In this document: positions 6,308 through 15,425 of the stretch, one piece after another
How positions within the stretch are numbered: position 1 is the first letter of the stretch
Layout of the letters: each line of letters begins with the position of its first letter
Assembly: GCF_030503875.2 (NCBI RefSeq)
Contig: NZ_CP129968.2
Coordinates: 2,568,001 to 2,632,000, forward strand
Reading direction: 5' to 3'
Source of the DNA: Marivirga arenosa
Lineage (GTDB): Bacteria > Bacteroidota > Bacteroidia > Cytophagales > Cyclobacteriaceae
DNA: 64,000 nt
Notes under the pieces: generated by a model
Seen by the model: only the letters and a program-made list of their open reading frames with translations
Databases searched by the model: none
Told to the model about the DNA's origin: nothing
Translations under genes and position numbers: made by a program

Positions 6308-7313
6308 CTTCTGATAGCTGGATATATTCATAGACGGGTATATTTTTATAGACTGTTTGTTGCTCACTGGGCTTATGCTGAAGGTGCGCATAGATTTGCG
6401 TACTTTCTAAGCTGCTATGACCTAAAAACCTGCTAATGCTTTCCAGTTTCATACCTGCTGTTAATAGGTGGGTAGCTATGCTATGCCTGAGCGTATGTAA
6501 TCCTATCTCCTTTTCTATTAAGTCCAAGTCTCCTGTTTGGTATTGCAACTTCTTTAGTCTAAGCAGAAGGCTTTGGCCTTGCATGCCTTTTCCTGAGCTG
6601 TAACTAATAAAAAGCTTACCTATCTTGCTGCCTCTGCTTAAAGCTGTTCTATGATCATAGACATAACTAATTAAATGGTGTAGATTCCTTTTACTGATTG
6701 GTACTAACCTTTCTTTATAGTTCTTCCCTCCTTTCACATGCAATATGCTGCTATCAAAATTGATATCTTCTACTTCCAGCTGTACGCCTTCATTTCTTCT
6801 TAGACCACAACCATAGTAAATAGCTAGCATGGCTCTGTCTCTTGACTGTATTGCTTCATATAGTTGATCTGAGGCATTCGGCTTTCTATCAGGTAACTGA
6901 TAGCTTGCCTTAAAAAGAAGCCTAATTTCTTCCACTGTCAGATAGTCTAGCTTCCTGACCGCTTCTTCATCTTTTAACCTGATTGCAGGGATTTCCAGCC
7001 TGCCTACCTTTCTCAAGTATTCAGTAAACTTTCGTAATGCCTGTATATGCTTGTTCAGGTGGCCATTACTTAGCCCACCGCCCCGCCTGTTGTTAGCTCG
7101 TTCCTTTAGCTTTTGGTAATAGCCTTCAATGTGCTTTGTTTTTAGCTCTCTGATGTTTTTGATTTCCTGCTGCTCAAGATAGTGGAGCAGTTCACGAACG
7201 TGTAAGGGAAGGTTGTACACAGTAGTAATACTATAGCCCTGCACGGCAAGCCATTCTTTGAAGCTTTCTTCCAGATAGCGATATGAGGCATTGGATAGGT
7301 TTAACTTTTTCAT
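6297..7313 (-). CDS. Tyrosine recombinase A, complete active site (unit 2)
   Basis: 338 residues, XerC/D-like. An N-terminal SAM-like core-binding domain occupies about residues 10-105 and the catalytic domain about 120-315. All catalytic residues are visible: Arg172 (YGCGLRRNEGVQL), the hairpin Lys (VKGGKNYKERLVP), His273 and Arg276 (LHTLRHSIATHLL), His299 (FLGHSSLESTQ) and Tyr308 (IYAH). It is first of the pair, with recombinase B starting inside its last codons. It is the best candidate for the enzyme that cuts the YYPFG codons of rhs; that target is inferred from the unit boundary. Confidence 0.95.
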   Translation of the reverse strand: MKKLNLSNASYRYLEESFKEWLAVQGYSITTVYNLPLHVRELLHYLEQQEIKNIRELKTKHIEGYYQKLKERANNRRGGGLSNGHLNKHIQALRKFTEYLRKVGRLEIPAIRLKDEEAVRKLDYLTVEEIRLLFKASYQLPDRKPNASDQLYEAIQSRDRAMLAIYYGCGLRRNEGVQLEVEDINFDSSILHVKGGKNYKERLVPISKRNLHHLISYVYDHRTALSRGSKIGKLFISYSSGKGMQGQSLLLRLKKLQYQTGDLDLIEKEIGLHTLRHSIATHLLTAGMKLESISRFLGHSSLESTQIYAHLQHKPSEQQTVYKNIPVYEYIQLSEDER

Positions 7314-7679
7314 CTATATTTATTCTAACTTTATCACTCCAATGACTACTTTTTGGCACTTATTATCAGGCAAGTATTGCAGGTTCTCAGGTAATCGCCT
7401 AACAGGCTCTGTTTTTCACTTCGGTTGGTGTTTCCAGAACTTTTGAACTTTGCTTATAAACTCTTGACAGGCTGCAGCTTTACTGGTTCATTGAGTAAGT
7501 GAACCACCCTTGAACCACCTATGAACATCCCCCTTTATTTTACTACTTCTTCCTTTAGTACTATTTATACTACGATTGAATAAAGCTTAATGAACCTAAT
7601 CAGATATATACTATATTAAGCTGTTTCACGGTGCTCTGTCTATAACATGCACCGAGTACTCCCCTTTGGGGAATGATTC
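7314..7679. other. Non-coding leader of the recombinase operon (unit 2)
   Basis: There is no gene here. It holds an inverted repeat GGTTCA/TGAACC (7485-7505) that runs into the direct repeats TGAACCACC (7500, 7511), possible protein-binding sites. Just after the ATPase stop lie two hairpins: CGGTGC/GCACCG (7629-7654) and CCCC-TTT-GGGG (7661-7671). They could terminate ATPase transcription. The promoter for the recombinases is probably here, but I cannot place it. Confidence 0.5.
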
Positions 7680-9203
7680 TTACTCTTTTAATACTTTTAG
7701 CAACTGATCTAATACACCTCCCACATTTTGCTTTAAGCTTTCATATTCTTCCATTTCTACTATTCTATAATGATGCACTTTGCCCTTTTCTCCTTTGATC
7801 TTCTCTACAAAATCATAGGCCTGCAACTCTACCATATACCGCTTCTGATTGCTAGGATTTATTCTGGTTGCTTTCCGTACTTCCTGATTGGTAAATTCTT
7901 CTTTCCCCTCCTTCTTTAACCATGATTTCAACCATTCCAGATAATTTCGACTTGCCTCATTCAAGGGATCGGATTTCCTGATCAATACTTCCTTCATCAG
8001 CTTATTGGCTTCTTCTATATCTTCAAGAGTTGTATTGATGTAAACCTCTCCTGTTTCCCTATCGGTTTCTTCCTCTCTTTGGTATTGATGGTAAAAAGTC
8101 ACCGCTTCGATGAAGGCTAAATAATGCGCATTCGTTCTTCTGGGCTTAAACACGATAGCTGGTAGCTGCAACTGCTCTGCATAAGGGTTTCTGATGCTTA
8201 CAGGCTTTAACACACGTTGTGTATTTTTTAAGAGCTCTTGTAATTGATGGGCTGCTGCTATATCTACTTTACCTGCTGATAACTTCCGCTGATAGGCCAT
8301 AATTTTTTCATCCTGCCCCCTGCTTTCATCTATGTAAATCATAAACGATCGATTCGCATTATCTTCATACAGACTTTCTTTAGTGGTACAGCCTGCTACA
8401 CAAACAGGGCCTTCTACTGTTAAGGTCACTGTTCTGGTCTCTCCTTTTGTGTTTTTAACTACTACCGTTTTGGTGATCCGCTTTTTGCTCTTGATTTCTC
8501 TTAGAGGATAAAGTACTTCTTCCGCACCGTCCAGGTCTTCTATGAGTATGAGTTTGTTTCTTAGTTCCTGCTGACCAAAATAGTAAAAGGCATTGCCGCT
8601 CAGGCTGGTGATTTCCAGCTTATCCTCTTCGGGGATTAAAGCTGCTACTTTCTCTTGCAAATGGGTTTTACCTATGCCAGAACTGCCCAAGCTAATCACA
8701 TGCAGCGGATTATCTCTTTTTCGGCTCGTAAAGATCAAATACATCAATAGCCTGTTGTTTTCTTCTCCTATCACTCCTGCCTTGCCTATATCCTCTTTTG
8801 TGCGTTCTATCAAGTTAGGAGCTTTTAAATATTGTAAGGCTTCCTTTCGCTCTGTGGTAGTGAGTTGCTTGCGCTTATCTTGTGTTTGGACTTTTAATTC
8901 TATTTCTTTTAGTCTGTAGGCTTCCAGCTCGTCTGTGAGTTCTGTTAATGCCGCTGCTGCTACACTCGTTCCTATTTCTAACCTTTCTGCTATTTTCCTG
9001 ATCAGCTTTTCTGTTTGGGTATCATTGTATAAATCAAGGTTGTGGCGCAAGCTTAAGTGTTCCACTTGGATTTTCAGGGTTGCCCTCATCCTGTCCAAGC
9101 CTTCCATTCTAATACCTCCTAAAATAGCGATTTCTAATGCTCCCTGAGTAAAGGTGAGATGTTCGGGGTTGGAAGTATCTAAAGGTTCTGTGGTAGCTTT
9201 CAT
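7680..9203 (-). CDS. AAA+ P-loop ATPase, primase-helicase-like (unit 2)
   Basis: 507 residues from MKATTEP; the open frame extends 22 codons further but through operator-like palindromes. Walker A is GSSGIGKT at about 173-180 and Walker B is LILIEDLDG at about 218-226. Next come a sensor-like segment (VCVAGCTTKESLY, followed by NRSFMIYIDES) and a C-terminal winged-helix-like part (FTNQEVRKATRINPSNQKRYM). The ATPase core resembles the helicase half of CHC2/Toprim primase proteins on Bacteroidota mobile elements, but no zinc-finger or Toprim domain is present. It probably remodels DNA for element replication or excision. It is divergent from the XRE gene and likely repressed by it. Confidence 0.85.
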   Translation of the reverse strand: MKATTEPLDTSNPEHLTFTQGALEIAILGGIRMEGLDRMRATLKIQVEHLSLRHNLDLYNDTQTEKLIRKIAERLEIGTSVAAAALTELTDELEAYRLKEIELKVQTQDKRKQLTTTERKEALQYLKAPNLIERTKEDIGKAGVIGEENNRLLMYLIFTSRKRDNPLHVISLGSSGIGKTHLQEKVAALIPEEDKLEITSLSGNAFYYFGQQELRNKLILIEDLDGAEEVLYPLREIKSKKRITKTVVVKNTKGETRTVTLTVEGPVCVAGCTTKESLYEDNANRSFMIYIDESRGQDEKIMAYQRKLSAGKVDIAAAHQLQELLKNTQRVLKPVSIRNPYAEQLQLPAIVFKPRRTNAHYLAFIEAVTFYHQYQREEETDRETGEVYINTTLEDIEEANKLMKEVLIRKSDPLNEASRNYLEWLKSWLKKEGKEEFTNQEVRKATRINPSNQKRYMVELQAYDFVEKIKGEKGKVHHYRIVEMEEYESLKQNVGGVLDQLLKVLKE

Positions 9204-9224
9204 TTTTCTAAAAATAATTTTTAC

Positions 9225-9335
9225 TGATATATTTATCATAAATCTATAAGATATATCAGAACAAAGCAAGACTTATATGATTTGATTATGATATTTATAT
9301 CACCTACTTTTACCTAAAGCATCATATTTATATCA
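9225..9335. promoter_or_regulatory. Divergent control region with three TGATAT-type palindromes (unit 2)
   Basis: Same three near-palindromes as in copy 1, at 9225-9238, 9289-9302 and 9322-9335, between the ATPase and XRE start codons. Confidence 0.6.
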
Positions 9336-9351
9336 TTTTACTTACTTATCT

Positions 9352-9684
9352 ATGACTTTAGGCAACCATATCGCCACTTTACGCAAGAATAAAAAAATAT
9401 CACAGCAAGAGCTGGGCAAGCTTGCTGGCACCTCTGGCGATCTCATTGGGCGCTATGAAAGAGATGAGGTAAAACCCTCTATTGATGTGGTCATTAAGAT
9501 AGCTGATGCATTAAATGTATCACTCGACTTCCTTGTAGGTAAAACTGATCTTGAGCTCGATACTGATGCACTAAAAAGGCTGGAACTGATTTCTAAACTC
9601 CCGCAGGAAGAAAAAAAACAACTACTACACGTTATCGATGCACTTCTAAGAGATTTTAACGCTAAAAAAGCTTATGCTTTATGA
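9352..9684 (+). CDS. XRE-family HTH repressor (unit 2)
   Basis: Identical to the unit 1 copy. With three identical repressor genes, dosage of the repressor rises with copy number of the array, which would tend to keep all units silent together (inference). Confidence 0.9.
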   Translation: MTLGNHIATLRKNKKISQQELGKLAGTSGDLIGRYERDEVKPSIDVVIKIADALNVSLDFLVGKTDLELDTDALKRLELISKLPQEEKKQLLHVIDALLRDFNAKKAYAL

Positions 9685-9941
9685 GGACTAAAATTGAAGA
9701 GTTCAATGGCACTCATGTTTCTATTCGTTTTTTCCCAGATTCAGAACATGAACAAAAAGCTTTATCTGCTTTCAAAAATAATCGTGCTAATGACAGCATA
9801 GAACTCAATGTTATAGGAAGGGTGGAAAAAGCGATTCTTTCTCAAGGTCTGGGACAGTACTCAGTTACAGGATTCAATGGAGTTCAAAACAATATCTACT
9901 ATATCTTTCAAGTGCAAAGAATTGGGGGCTTAGGACATTAA
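9681..9941 (+). CDS. Uncharacterised 86-aa protein coupled to the XRE repressor (unit 2)
   Basis: Identical to the unit 1 copy, including the ATGA overlap with the repressor gene. Confidence 0.75.
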   Translation: MRTKIEEFNGTHVSIRFFPDSEHEQKALSAFKNNRANDSIELNVIGRVEKAILSQGLGQYSVTGFNGVQNNIYYIFQVQRIGGLGH

Positions 9942-9942
9942 A

Positions 9943-9974
9943 AAACCCCAAGCTTTAAGAGAAGCTTGGGGTTT
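9943..9974. terminator. Hairpin terminator after XRE/86-aa operon (unit 2)
   Basis: Same perfect 13-bp stem as in unit 1. Confidence 0.85.
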
Positions 9975-10003
9975 GGTTATATCTTAATGTATGTATTTAT
10001 TAA

Positions 10004-10078
10004 TTACCACCATGTAAAACATGGCGGGAACGGGGGACCCAATGGTAAATATAGGTTTACAACAAGACTTCTTAGCAT
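10004..10078 (-). CDS. Possible 24-aa peptide (unit 2)
   Basis: Identical to the unit 1 frame, starting 1 nt after the immunity-candidate stop. Weak support. Confidence 0.2.
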   Translation of the reverse strand: MLRSLVVNLYLPLGPPFPPCFTWW

Positions 10079-10079
10079 T

Positions 10080-10421
10080 TTAATCTTGATCAATAGTTCG
10101 ATAACCATTCTCCCATTCTTTGGAGTCTGAGTAGTAGATCAATGATTCACCTAATGAAGTCCCAAACCAAACAGTATAGTAAACACTATCTCGTTTTTCA
10201 TAGAATAGTTCTTCAGAATCAATATTACTTAAATCAACTTCATTTAGAGTATTAGGTAGTTTTCCATGCAATGCCGAATATTCCTCTATCTTTTCAACTA
10301 GCAAATTACCATTTCTTTTTAACCTGTTCTCGTCAAAATCACGTAGAAAAACGAAATAGACTAGTAAAATAATTGATATTACCAATCCAATAAGAATTGT
10401 TGCTTTTTTCATATTAGTCAT
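10080..10421 (-). CDS. Candidate immunity membrane protein (unit 2)
   Basis: Identical to the unit 1 copy, with the same 4-nt overlap with the RHS tip. Its presence in every unit, including those with orphan tips, fits a tip plus immunity cassette that moves as one piece. Confidence 0.75.
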   Translation of the reverse strand: MTNMKKATILIGLVISIILLVYFVFLRDFDENRLKRNGNLLVEKIEEYSALHGKLPNTLNEVDLSNIDSEELFYEKRDSVYYTVWFGTSLGESLIYYSDSKEWENGYRTIDQD

Positions 10422-11398
10422 TCTTTTGTATCCTCTTTCTTCTCTTCTTCTGTTGTGTGTTTCGGATCAGAAGACATATTTGTCTCGGTTGGTGGTGTAG
10501 ATGTGTCATCCGCATCTGGCAAATTGTCGTAGTTTGGTGCATTTTCTGGATCAGTCGCTCCCAAGACATCAACTAAGAAATTCTGTAACTGCTCAGCAAA
10601 TGACAGATCGCTTTCAGGGTCAAAGAAATCTGCTCCAAATTGTGCACCAAATTTATCACTAGGTAAATCCTCATAACTAAAAGCTGAATGCTCCGCATTA
10701 ATCATATCACCTAACTCTTGCAACAGTCCATCTTGTAATGCTTTACCAACAGGGTGTTCTTCTCCATTTTGCTTATAGCCATAACTTCTACCAGCATAAA
10801 ACATGAAGTGCGCCATGTCGACCCAACCACCTTTTTTGGTATAGATATATCGGTTACCACCTGAAGTATTAAAGGGAGCAGTATTCGCTGGCTTAGGACC
10901 TTTAAAGGTCATCTTAGTTTTACCCATTCTTAGCATTCCAGCATTTGCATCACTGCCTCTTGTTTTTCCCAAACCTGTTGATAAATTATTCATGAAGGAA
11001 ACAAACCCCTGAACCGTACCAGCTAAAGGTTTAATAGGTTCATTTCCATCAGGGTCAATATTTCCAATAGGGTTATTCAGGACATAATTATATGGACTAT
11101 ATGCAGAATATTTCTCACTTAGGTTATCAACTCCATTCCATCTCCCTAAATCAGGCTGATACATTCTTGCCCCATAGTCAATCCACCCTGTTTCTTCCTG
11201 CTCCTCCTTGCCGTTGTACTTGTAATTATTCGCCTTTGAGTAGCTCCTCTGATAGGAGTTAAAGGTTAGACCAAAAGGATAGTAATTATAGCGATTTTTT
11301 AGCGCACACTCTTTTTTCTTTAGGCTCTCCCCTAAAAAAACAGCGGTTTTGCCCATGCTTTCCCCTGCCTGTCGGTATGATAATTTTAAACAGCCCAT
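10418..11398 (-). CDS. Orphan RHS C-terminal tip with MGCLKL leader (unit 2 tip, unit 3 leader)
   Basis: Identical to the orphan tip at 2672-3652. The leader codons (11287-11398) come from unit 3 and the tip codons from unit 2, with the frame preserved exactly across the junction. The preserved frame in both orphan copies suggests the leader is selected to supply a start for whatever tip ends up next to it. Confidence 0.75.
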   Translation of the reverse strand: MGCLKLSYRQAGESMGKTAVFLGESLKKKECALKNRYNYYPFGLTFNSYQRSYSKANNYKYNGKEEQEETGWIDYGARMYQPDLGRWNGVDNLSEKYSAYSPYNYVLNNPIGNIDPDGNEPIKPLAGTVQGFVSFMNNLSTGLGKTRGSDANAGMLRMGKTKMTFKGPKPANTAPFNTSGGNRYIYTKKGGWVDMAHFMFYAGRSYGYKQNGEEHPVGKALQDGLLQELGDMINAEHSAFSYEDLPSDKFGAQFGADFFDPESDLSFAEQLQNFLVDVLGATDPENAPNYDNLPDADDTSTPPTETNMSSDPKHTTEEEKKEDTKE

Positions 11399-11492
11399 TT
11401 AAGCTTTCAAGATAATAATATTTTTTTTCGCCCTCGCCTGTTTTTTAAGTTTTCATTCGTATAAGTAGTAAATAACTTAATTTTAAAAACAT

Positions 11493-11711
11493 ATGATTAT
11501 GGCACACAATTTCGATTACAATAAAATTATGGAGACTTACAACAATGCTGCAAGCCCTGTTGCTGCTAATGGGGCATTTGATTTAGTAAGAACATCATTA
11601 AAAGACGGTCACGAGGTTCAGATTAATTTTGGAGAAGGACAACAGTCTAAAAGGTTTACAAAGATTGAAGACTTTAATAAATGGGTTGCCGACATTAAGG
11701 AGAGGATTTAA
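11493..11711 (+). CDS. Uncharacterised 72-aa protein (unit 3)
   Basis: Identical to the unit 2 copy. Confidence 0.65.
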   Translation: MIMAHNFDYNKIMETYNNAASPVAANGAFDLVRTSLKDGHEVQINFGEGQQSKRFTKIEDFNKWVADIKERI

Positions 11712-11738
11712 ATAGTTTGTTGGCAATATAAACTAACG

Positions 11739-11802
11739 TTTTTTTGAAGGATAAAAGCTTTGGGCGTGCGTGGGATTGTGTGGCATTTATTCTTCAAAAA
11801 AA
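11739..11802. terminator. 17-bp-stem hairpin with long loop (unit 3)
   Basis: Same hairpin as in unit 2, downstream of the 72-aa gene. Confidence 0.6.
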
Positions 11803-12524
11803 TGATCCAAGCGAACTGCTGCACCCCATTAAATGTAAAAAATCTGGCAGAGCGCGGTAAGTATCCTGATCACTAAAACGACCACAACAATTTGCTGGAA
11901 CCACTTCACTTTCCCGACCTGCACTGTCTGCTCTGCGGGCCCCTGCGGGCGCCACCACCAGCCTGCCAAGGGGGAACGTAGCAAAGCGGAGAGGCTTGGC
12001 AGTGCGGACAGCCTTTGGATTGTGCGTCTGGTTTGCGGGGGCTGTACGGGACTGGTGGTGGCACGCAGGCCCGCACTAACTCGGGCTGTGGTTTTGTTTT
12101 TTTGCCTTTGCCCCGCAGGGATCAAACACATCAAAAAAACAAAAAGGAACAGACGTGGCGAGGAGCGGATGGCAAGCAAGGGGAGGAAAATGCAAATAGG
12201 GTTTGTGCGGCTGCTAAATATGCGCTGTACTCTGATACCGATTTACCTGCTTATGCTTTTTTGCTAAGCGGGTGATCCATTAACAACAATCAGTGTGCAG
12301 CGCATGTTTTAAGGCGTGAAGATTTGCATTTTTCCGCACTGCAGCCTTGCCAACGCACCACAGGCACACCGCTTCACCAAGTATTTTTCCGACCCCTCGA
12401 TGGGGAAGAAAAAATAAACTGCTCACTCTCGTATCGCACCACTCTCGGCATGGTTCCGCCCGTGCGGAACCAACTACTGCCCTACTGCTTTTTGGTGGAG
12501 TTGATATAAAGATTTTACTGGGGG
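11803..12524. other. GC-rich non-coding block with nested inverted repeats (unit 3)
   Basis: Same block as in unit 2, with all arms conserved: 11-bp arms at 11951-11961 and 12052-12062, and the perfect 8-bp hairpin at 12452-12471. No convincing gene. Confidence 0.7.
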
Positions 12525-12845
12525 TTATCTCTTTTTCTGGATGTTTGAGGGATCTCTGCTTGTATGAAAAATATCAAGGATCAAGATTGCTTTACTGGTA
12601 ATCTCGTAAATTATTTTATAGCTCCATATTACTTTATAACGATAATTACCAGGTTCACCCTTTAAATTAGGCTCTTCTTCAAATTTCTCAGGAAAGTCGC
12701 TCAAAGACTTGGATTGTGCTACTATTTCGTTTCTGACTTTCTTGGCTACCTCAATGGATTCTCTTTTCTTAATATAGTTGTAAATACTTCTTAATGATCT
12801 TTTTGCTTCATCATCCCAGATAATACCTAACCTTTTCTTTACCAT
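12525..12845 (-). CDS. RelE/ParE-family toxin (unit 3)
   Basis: Identical to the unit 2 copy. Confidence 0.88.
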   Translation of the reverse strand: MVKKRLGIIWDDEAKRSLRSIYNYIKKRESIEVAKKVRNEIVAQSKSLSDFPEKFEEEPNLKGEPGNYRYKVIWSYKIIYEITSKAILILDIFHTSRDPSNIQKKR

Positions 12846-13093
12846 TCCTGCATCTCTTTTTCAAGATCATCCTGAGTAGTATATTGACCTTTCGCTATTC
12901 TTGCTTTAGCATCCCTGACCCTTGTCTTTAATTGATTTGCCGTCATAGGTTTGCCCGATAAAGTATAATCATCTTGCGTATATTCTTTAGCTACAGCATA
13001 AAGCATTTTTATAAGCCTAGCATCTCCTTCTTCTATAAAATGGTAGAGTTCTTCTTTGATCTTAGGTGCTCCCATAATTGATGTTATTTCCAT
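12839..13093 (-). CDS. Antitoxin partner of the ParE-like toxin (unit 3)
   Basis: Identical to the unit 2 copy; overlaps the toxin start by 7 nt. Confidence 0.85.
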   Translation of the reverse strand: MEITSIMGAPKIKEELYHFIEEGDARLIKMLYAVAKEYTQDDYTLSGKPMTANQLKTRVRDAKARIAKGQYTTQDDLEKEMQEW

Positions 13094-13123
13094 ACAAATT
13101 AACGATTTATTTTTGCAATTAAT

Positions 13124-14053
13124 TCATCCCATCGGATGGAACTGCTGGATTTCTTCTTTTAAGCTTTCTACATCGTTTCTTAAATAGCTTTCTGTACTGC
13201 TGATATAGCGATGGCCTGCTAGGTATTGAACTTCTCTTAGATTATGGCCTCTTAGCCACTTAGTAATCACACTCGATCTGATCTGCTCAGCATTTTTTAC
13301 TCTACTATTTATCTGTTTTACCTTTAGCATTAACTGCGTCATAAAATTGCTAAAACTATAGCAGTTACCTGCTTCTCCAATAAATAGTCTATTGGTTACC
13401 TGTGGCTTTTGGCTTTTTCTTTTAGGTTTCATCTGCAACAGCTCAGCTCGAACATGTAATATATAGTCGTATAAATCCATGACCTGATAGCTTTCTAACT
13501 GCAGCAATCTGCCGTTATATTTTTTACCTCCCAGTACATCGAGGTTTCCTTCTCTTAATTTAATATGGCTCACTTCTAATCTGGCTAACTCTGTTGTTCT
13601 TAAGCCTTGGTAAATCAGCATGCCTAGCATCACTTTATTACGCTTATCCTGATGGCTTTCAGCAGGATATTGATTATACAGGCTGTGGAGATCCTCACTA
13701 CTTAATATGGGGTAAAGCGTTTTCCTTTTAATGCCTTTTACAGCTATATCTGTTACTGGATCTTTACTGATCAACTCTTCCTCTAGTAAATAATTATAGA
13801 AGTGCTTAATAGTGCCTATATAACTTTGTATTGTTCTTTGGCTTACTTCCCTGCTATTGCACCATTTCATAAAACTTAATAAGTCTGTATAGCTTACTTC
13901 TGTCACTGACAGATTCTCTATAGCTAGCCAGTCAAAGTAGACCGATACTATCCTTAATCTACTCTTGATACTTGCTTTACTGGCTTGTTTTACTTTCAGA
14001 TACTTTATAAAACCTTCTTTCAGCTGTACTTGGTTTATTAACTCATCTTTCAT
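13124..14053 (-). CDS. Tyrosine recombinase B with a divergent active site (unit 3)
   Basis: Identical to the unit 2 copy, with the same His-to-Glu change in the HxxR box; a longer frame reaches 14137. Confidence 0.9.
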   Translation of the reverse strand: MKDELINQVQLKEGFIKYLKVKQASKASIKSRLRIVSVYFDWLAIENLSVTEVSYTDLLSFMKWCNSREVSQRTIQSYIGTIKHFYNYLLEEELISKDPVTDIAVKGIKRKTLYPILSSEDLHSLYNQYPAESHQDKRNKVMLGMLIYQGLRTTELARLEVSHIKLREGNLDVLGGKKYNGRLLQLESYQVMDLYDYILHVRAELLQMKPKRKSQKPQVTNRLFIGEAGNCYSFSNFMTQLMLKVKQINSRVKNAEQIRSSVITKWLRGHNLREVQYLAGHRYISSTESYLRNDVESLKEEIQQFHPMG

Positions 14054-15059
14054 CTTCTGATAGCTGGATATATTCATAGACGGGTATATTTTTATAGACT
14101 GTTTGTTGCTCACTGGGCTTATGCTGAAGGTGCGCATAGATTTGCGTACTTTCTAAGCTGCTATGACCTAAAAACCTGCTAATGCTTTCCAGTTTCATAC
14201 CTGCTGTTAATAGGTGGGTAGCTATGCTATGCCTGAGCGTATGTAATCCTATCTCCTTTTCTATTAAGTCCAAGTCTCCTGTTTGGTATTGCAACTTCTT
14301 TAGTCTAAGCAGAAGGCTTTGGCCTTGCATGCCTTTTCCTGAGCTGTAACTAATAAAAAGCTTACCTATCTTGCTGCCTCTGCTTAAAGCTGTTCTATGA
14401 TCATAGACATAACTAATTAAATGGTGTAGATTCCTTTTACTGATTGGTACTAACCTTTCTTTATAGTTCTTCCCTCCTTTCACATGCAATATGCTGCTAT
14501 CAAAATTGATATCTTCTACTTCCAGCTGTACGCCTTCATTTCTTCTTAGACCACAACCATAGTAAATAGCTAGCATGGCTCTGTCTCTTGACTGTATTGC
14601 TTCATATAGTTGATCTGAGGCATTCGGCTTTCTATCAGGTAACTGATAGCTTGCCTTAAAAAGAAGCCTAATTTCTTCCACTGTCAGATAGTCTAGCTTC
14701 CTGACCGCTTCTTCATCTTTTAACCTGATTGCAGGGATTTCCAGCCTGCCTACCTTTCTCAAGTATTCAGTAAACTTTCGTAATGCCTGTATATGCTTGT
14801 TCAGGTGGCCATTACTTAGCCCACCGCCCCGCCTGTTGTTAGCTCGTTCCTTTAGCTTTTGGTAATAGCCTTCAATGTGCTTTGTTTTTAGCTCTCTGAT
14901 GTTTTTGATTTCCTGCTGCTCAAGATAGTGGAGCAGTTCACGAACGTGTAAGGGAAGGTTGTACACAGTAGTAATACTATAGCCCTGCACGGCAAGCCAT
15001 TCTTTGAAGCTTTCTTCCAGATAGCGATATGAGGCATTGGATAGGTTTAACTTTTTCAT
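14043..15059 (-). CDS. Tyrosine recombinase A, complete active site (unit 3)
   Basis: Identical to the unit 2 copy, with all catalytic residues intact, so this unit should also be able to encode a working enzyme. Confidence 0.95.
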   Translation of the reverse strand: MKKLNLSNASYRYLEESFKEWLAVQGYSITTVYNLPLHVRELLHYLEQQEIKNIRELKTKHIEGYYQKLKERANNRRGGGLSNGHLNKHIQALRKFTEYLRKVGRLEIPAIRLKDEEAVRKLDYLTVEEIRLLFKASYQLPDRKPNASDQLYEAIQSRDRAMLAIYYGCGLRRNEGVQLEVEDINFDSSILHVKGGKNYKERLVPISKRNLHHLISYVYDHRTALSRGSKIGKLFISYSSGKGMQGQSLLLRLKKLQYQTGDLDLIEKEIGLHTLRHSIATHLLTAGMKLESISRFLGHSSLESTQIYAHLQHKPSEQQTVYKNIPVYEYIQLSEDER

Positions 15060-15425
15060 CTATATTTATTCTAACTTTATCACTCCAATGACTACTTTTT
15101 GGCACTTATTATCAGGCAAGTATTGCAGGTTCTCAGGTAATCGCCTAACAGGCTCTGTTTTTCACTTCGGTTGGTGTTTCCAGAACTTTTGAACTTTGCT
15201 TATAAACTCTTGACAGGCTGCAGCTTTACTGGTTCATTGAGTAAGTGAACCACCCTTGAACCACCTATGAACATCCCCCTTTATTTTACTACTTCTTCCT
15301 TTAGTACTATTTATACTACGATTGAATAAAGCTTAATGAACCTAATCAGATATATACTATATTAAGCTGTTTCACGGTGCTCTGTCTATAACATGCACCG
15401 AGTACTCCCCTTTGGGGAATGATTC
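15060..15425. other. Non-coding leader of the recombinase operon (unit 3)
   Basis: Same as the unit 2 region: GGTTCA/TGAACC inverted repeat, TGAACCACC direct repeats, and two hairpins after the ATPase stop. Confidence 0.5.

Larger units (their letters stand above)
3541..11286 (-). mobile_element. Mobile unit 2 (complete, 7746 bp)
   Basis: A complete unit bounded by two copies of the junction ...AAGGATAGTAAT|TATAGCG. From left to right it holds the MGCLKL leader codons (minus strand), the 72-aa gene, hairpin, GC-rich structured block, ParE-like toxin, antitoxin, recombinases B and A, ATPase, operators, XRE repressor, 86-aa gene, terminator, immunity candidate and RHS tip. The paired tyrosine recombinases and the precise boundaries suggest site-specific integration. 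Mobility itself is inferred. Confidence 0.85.
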
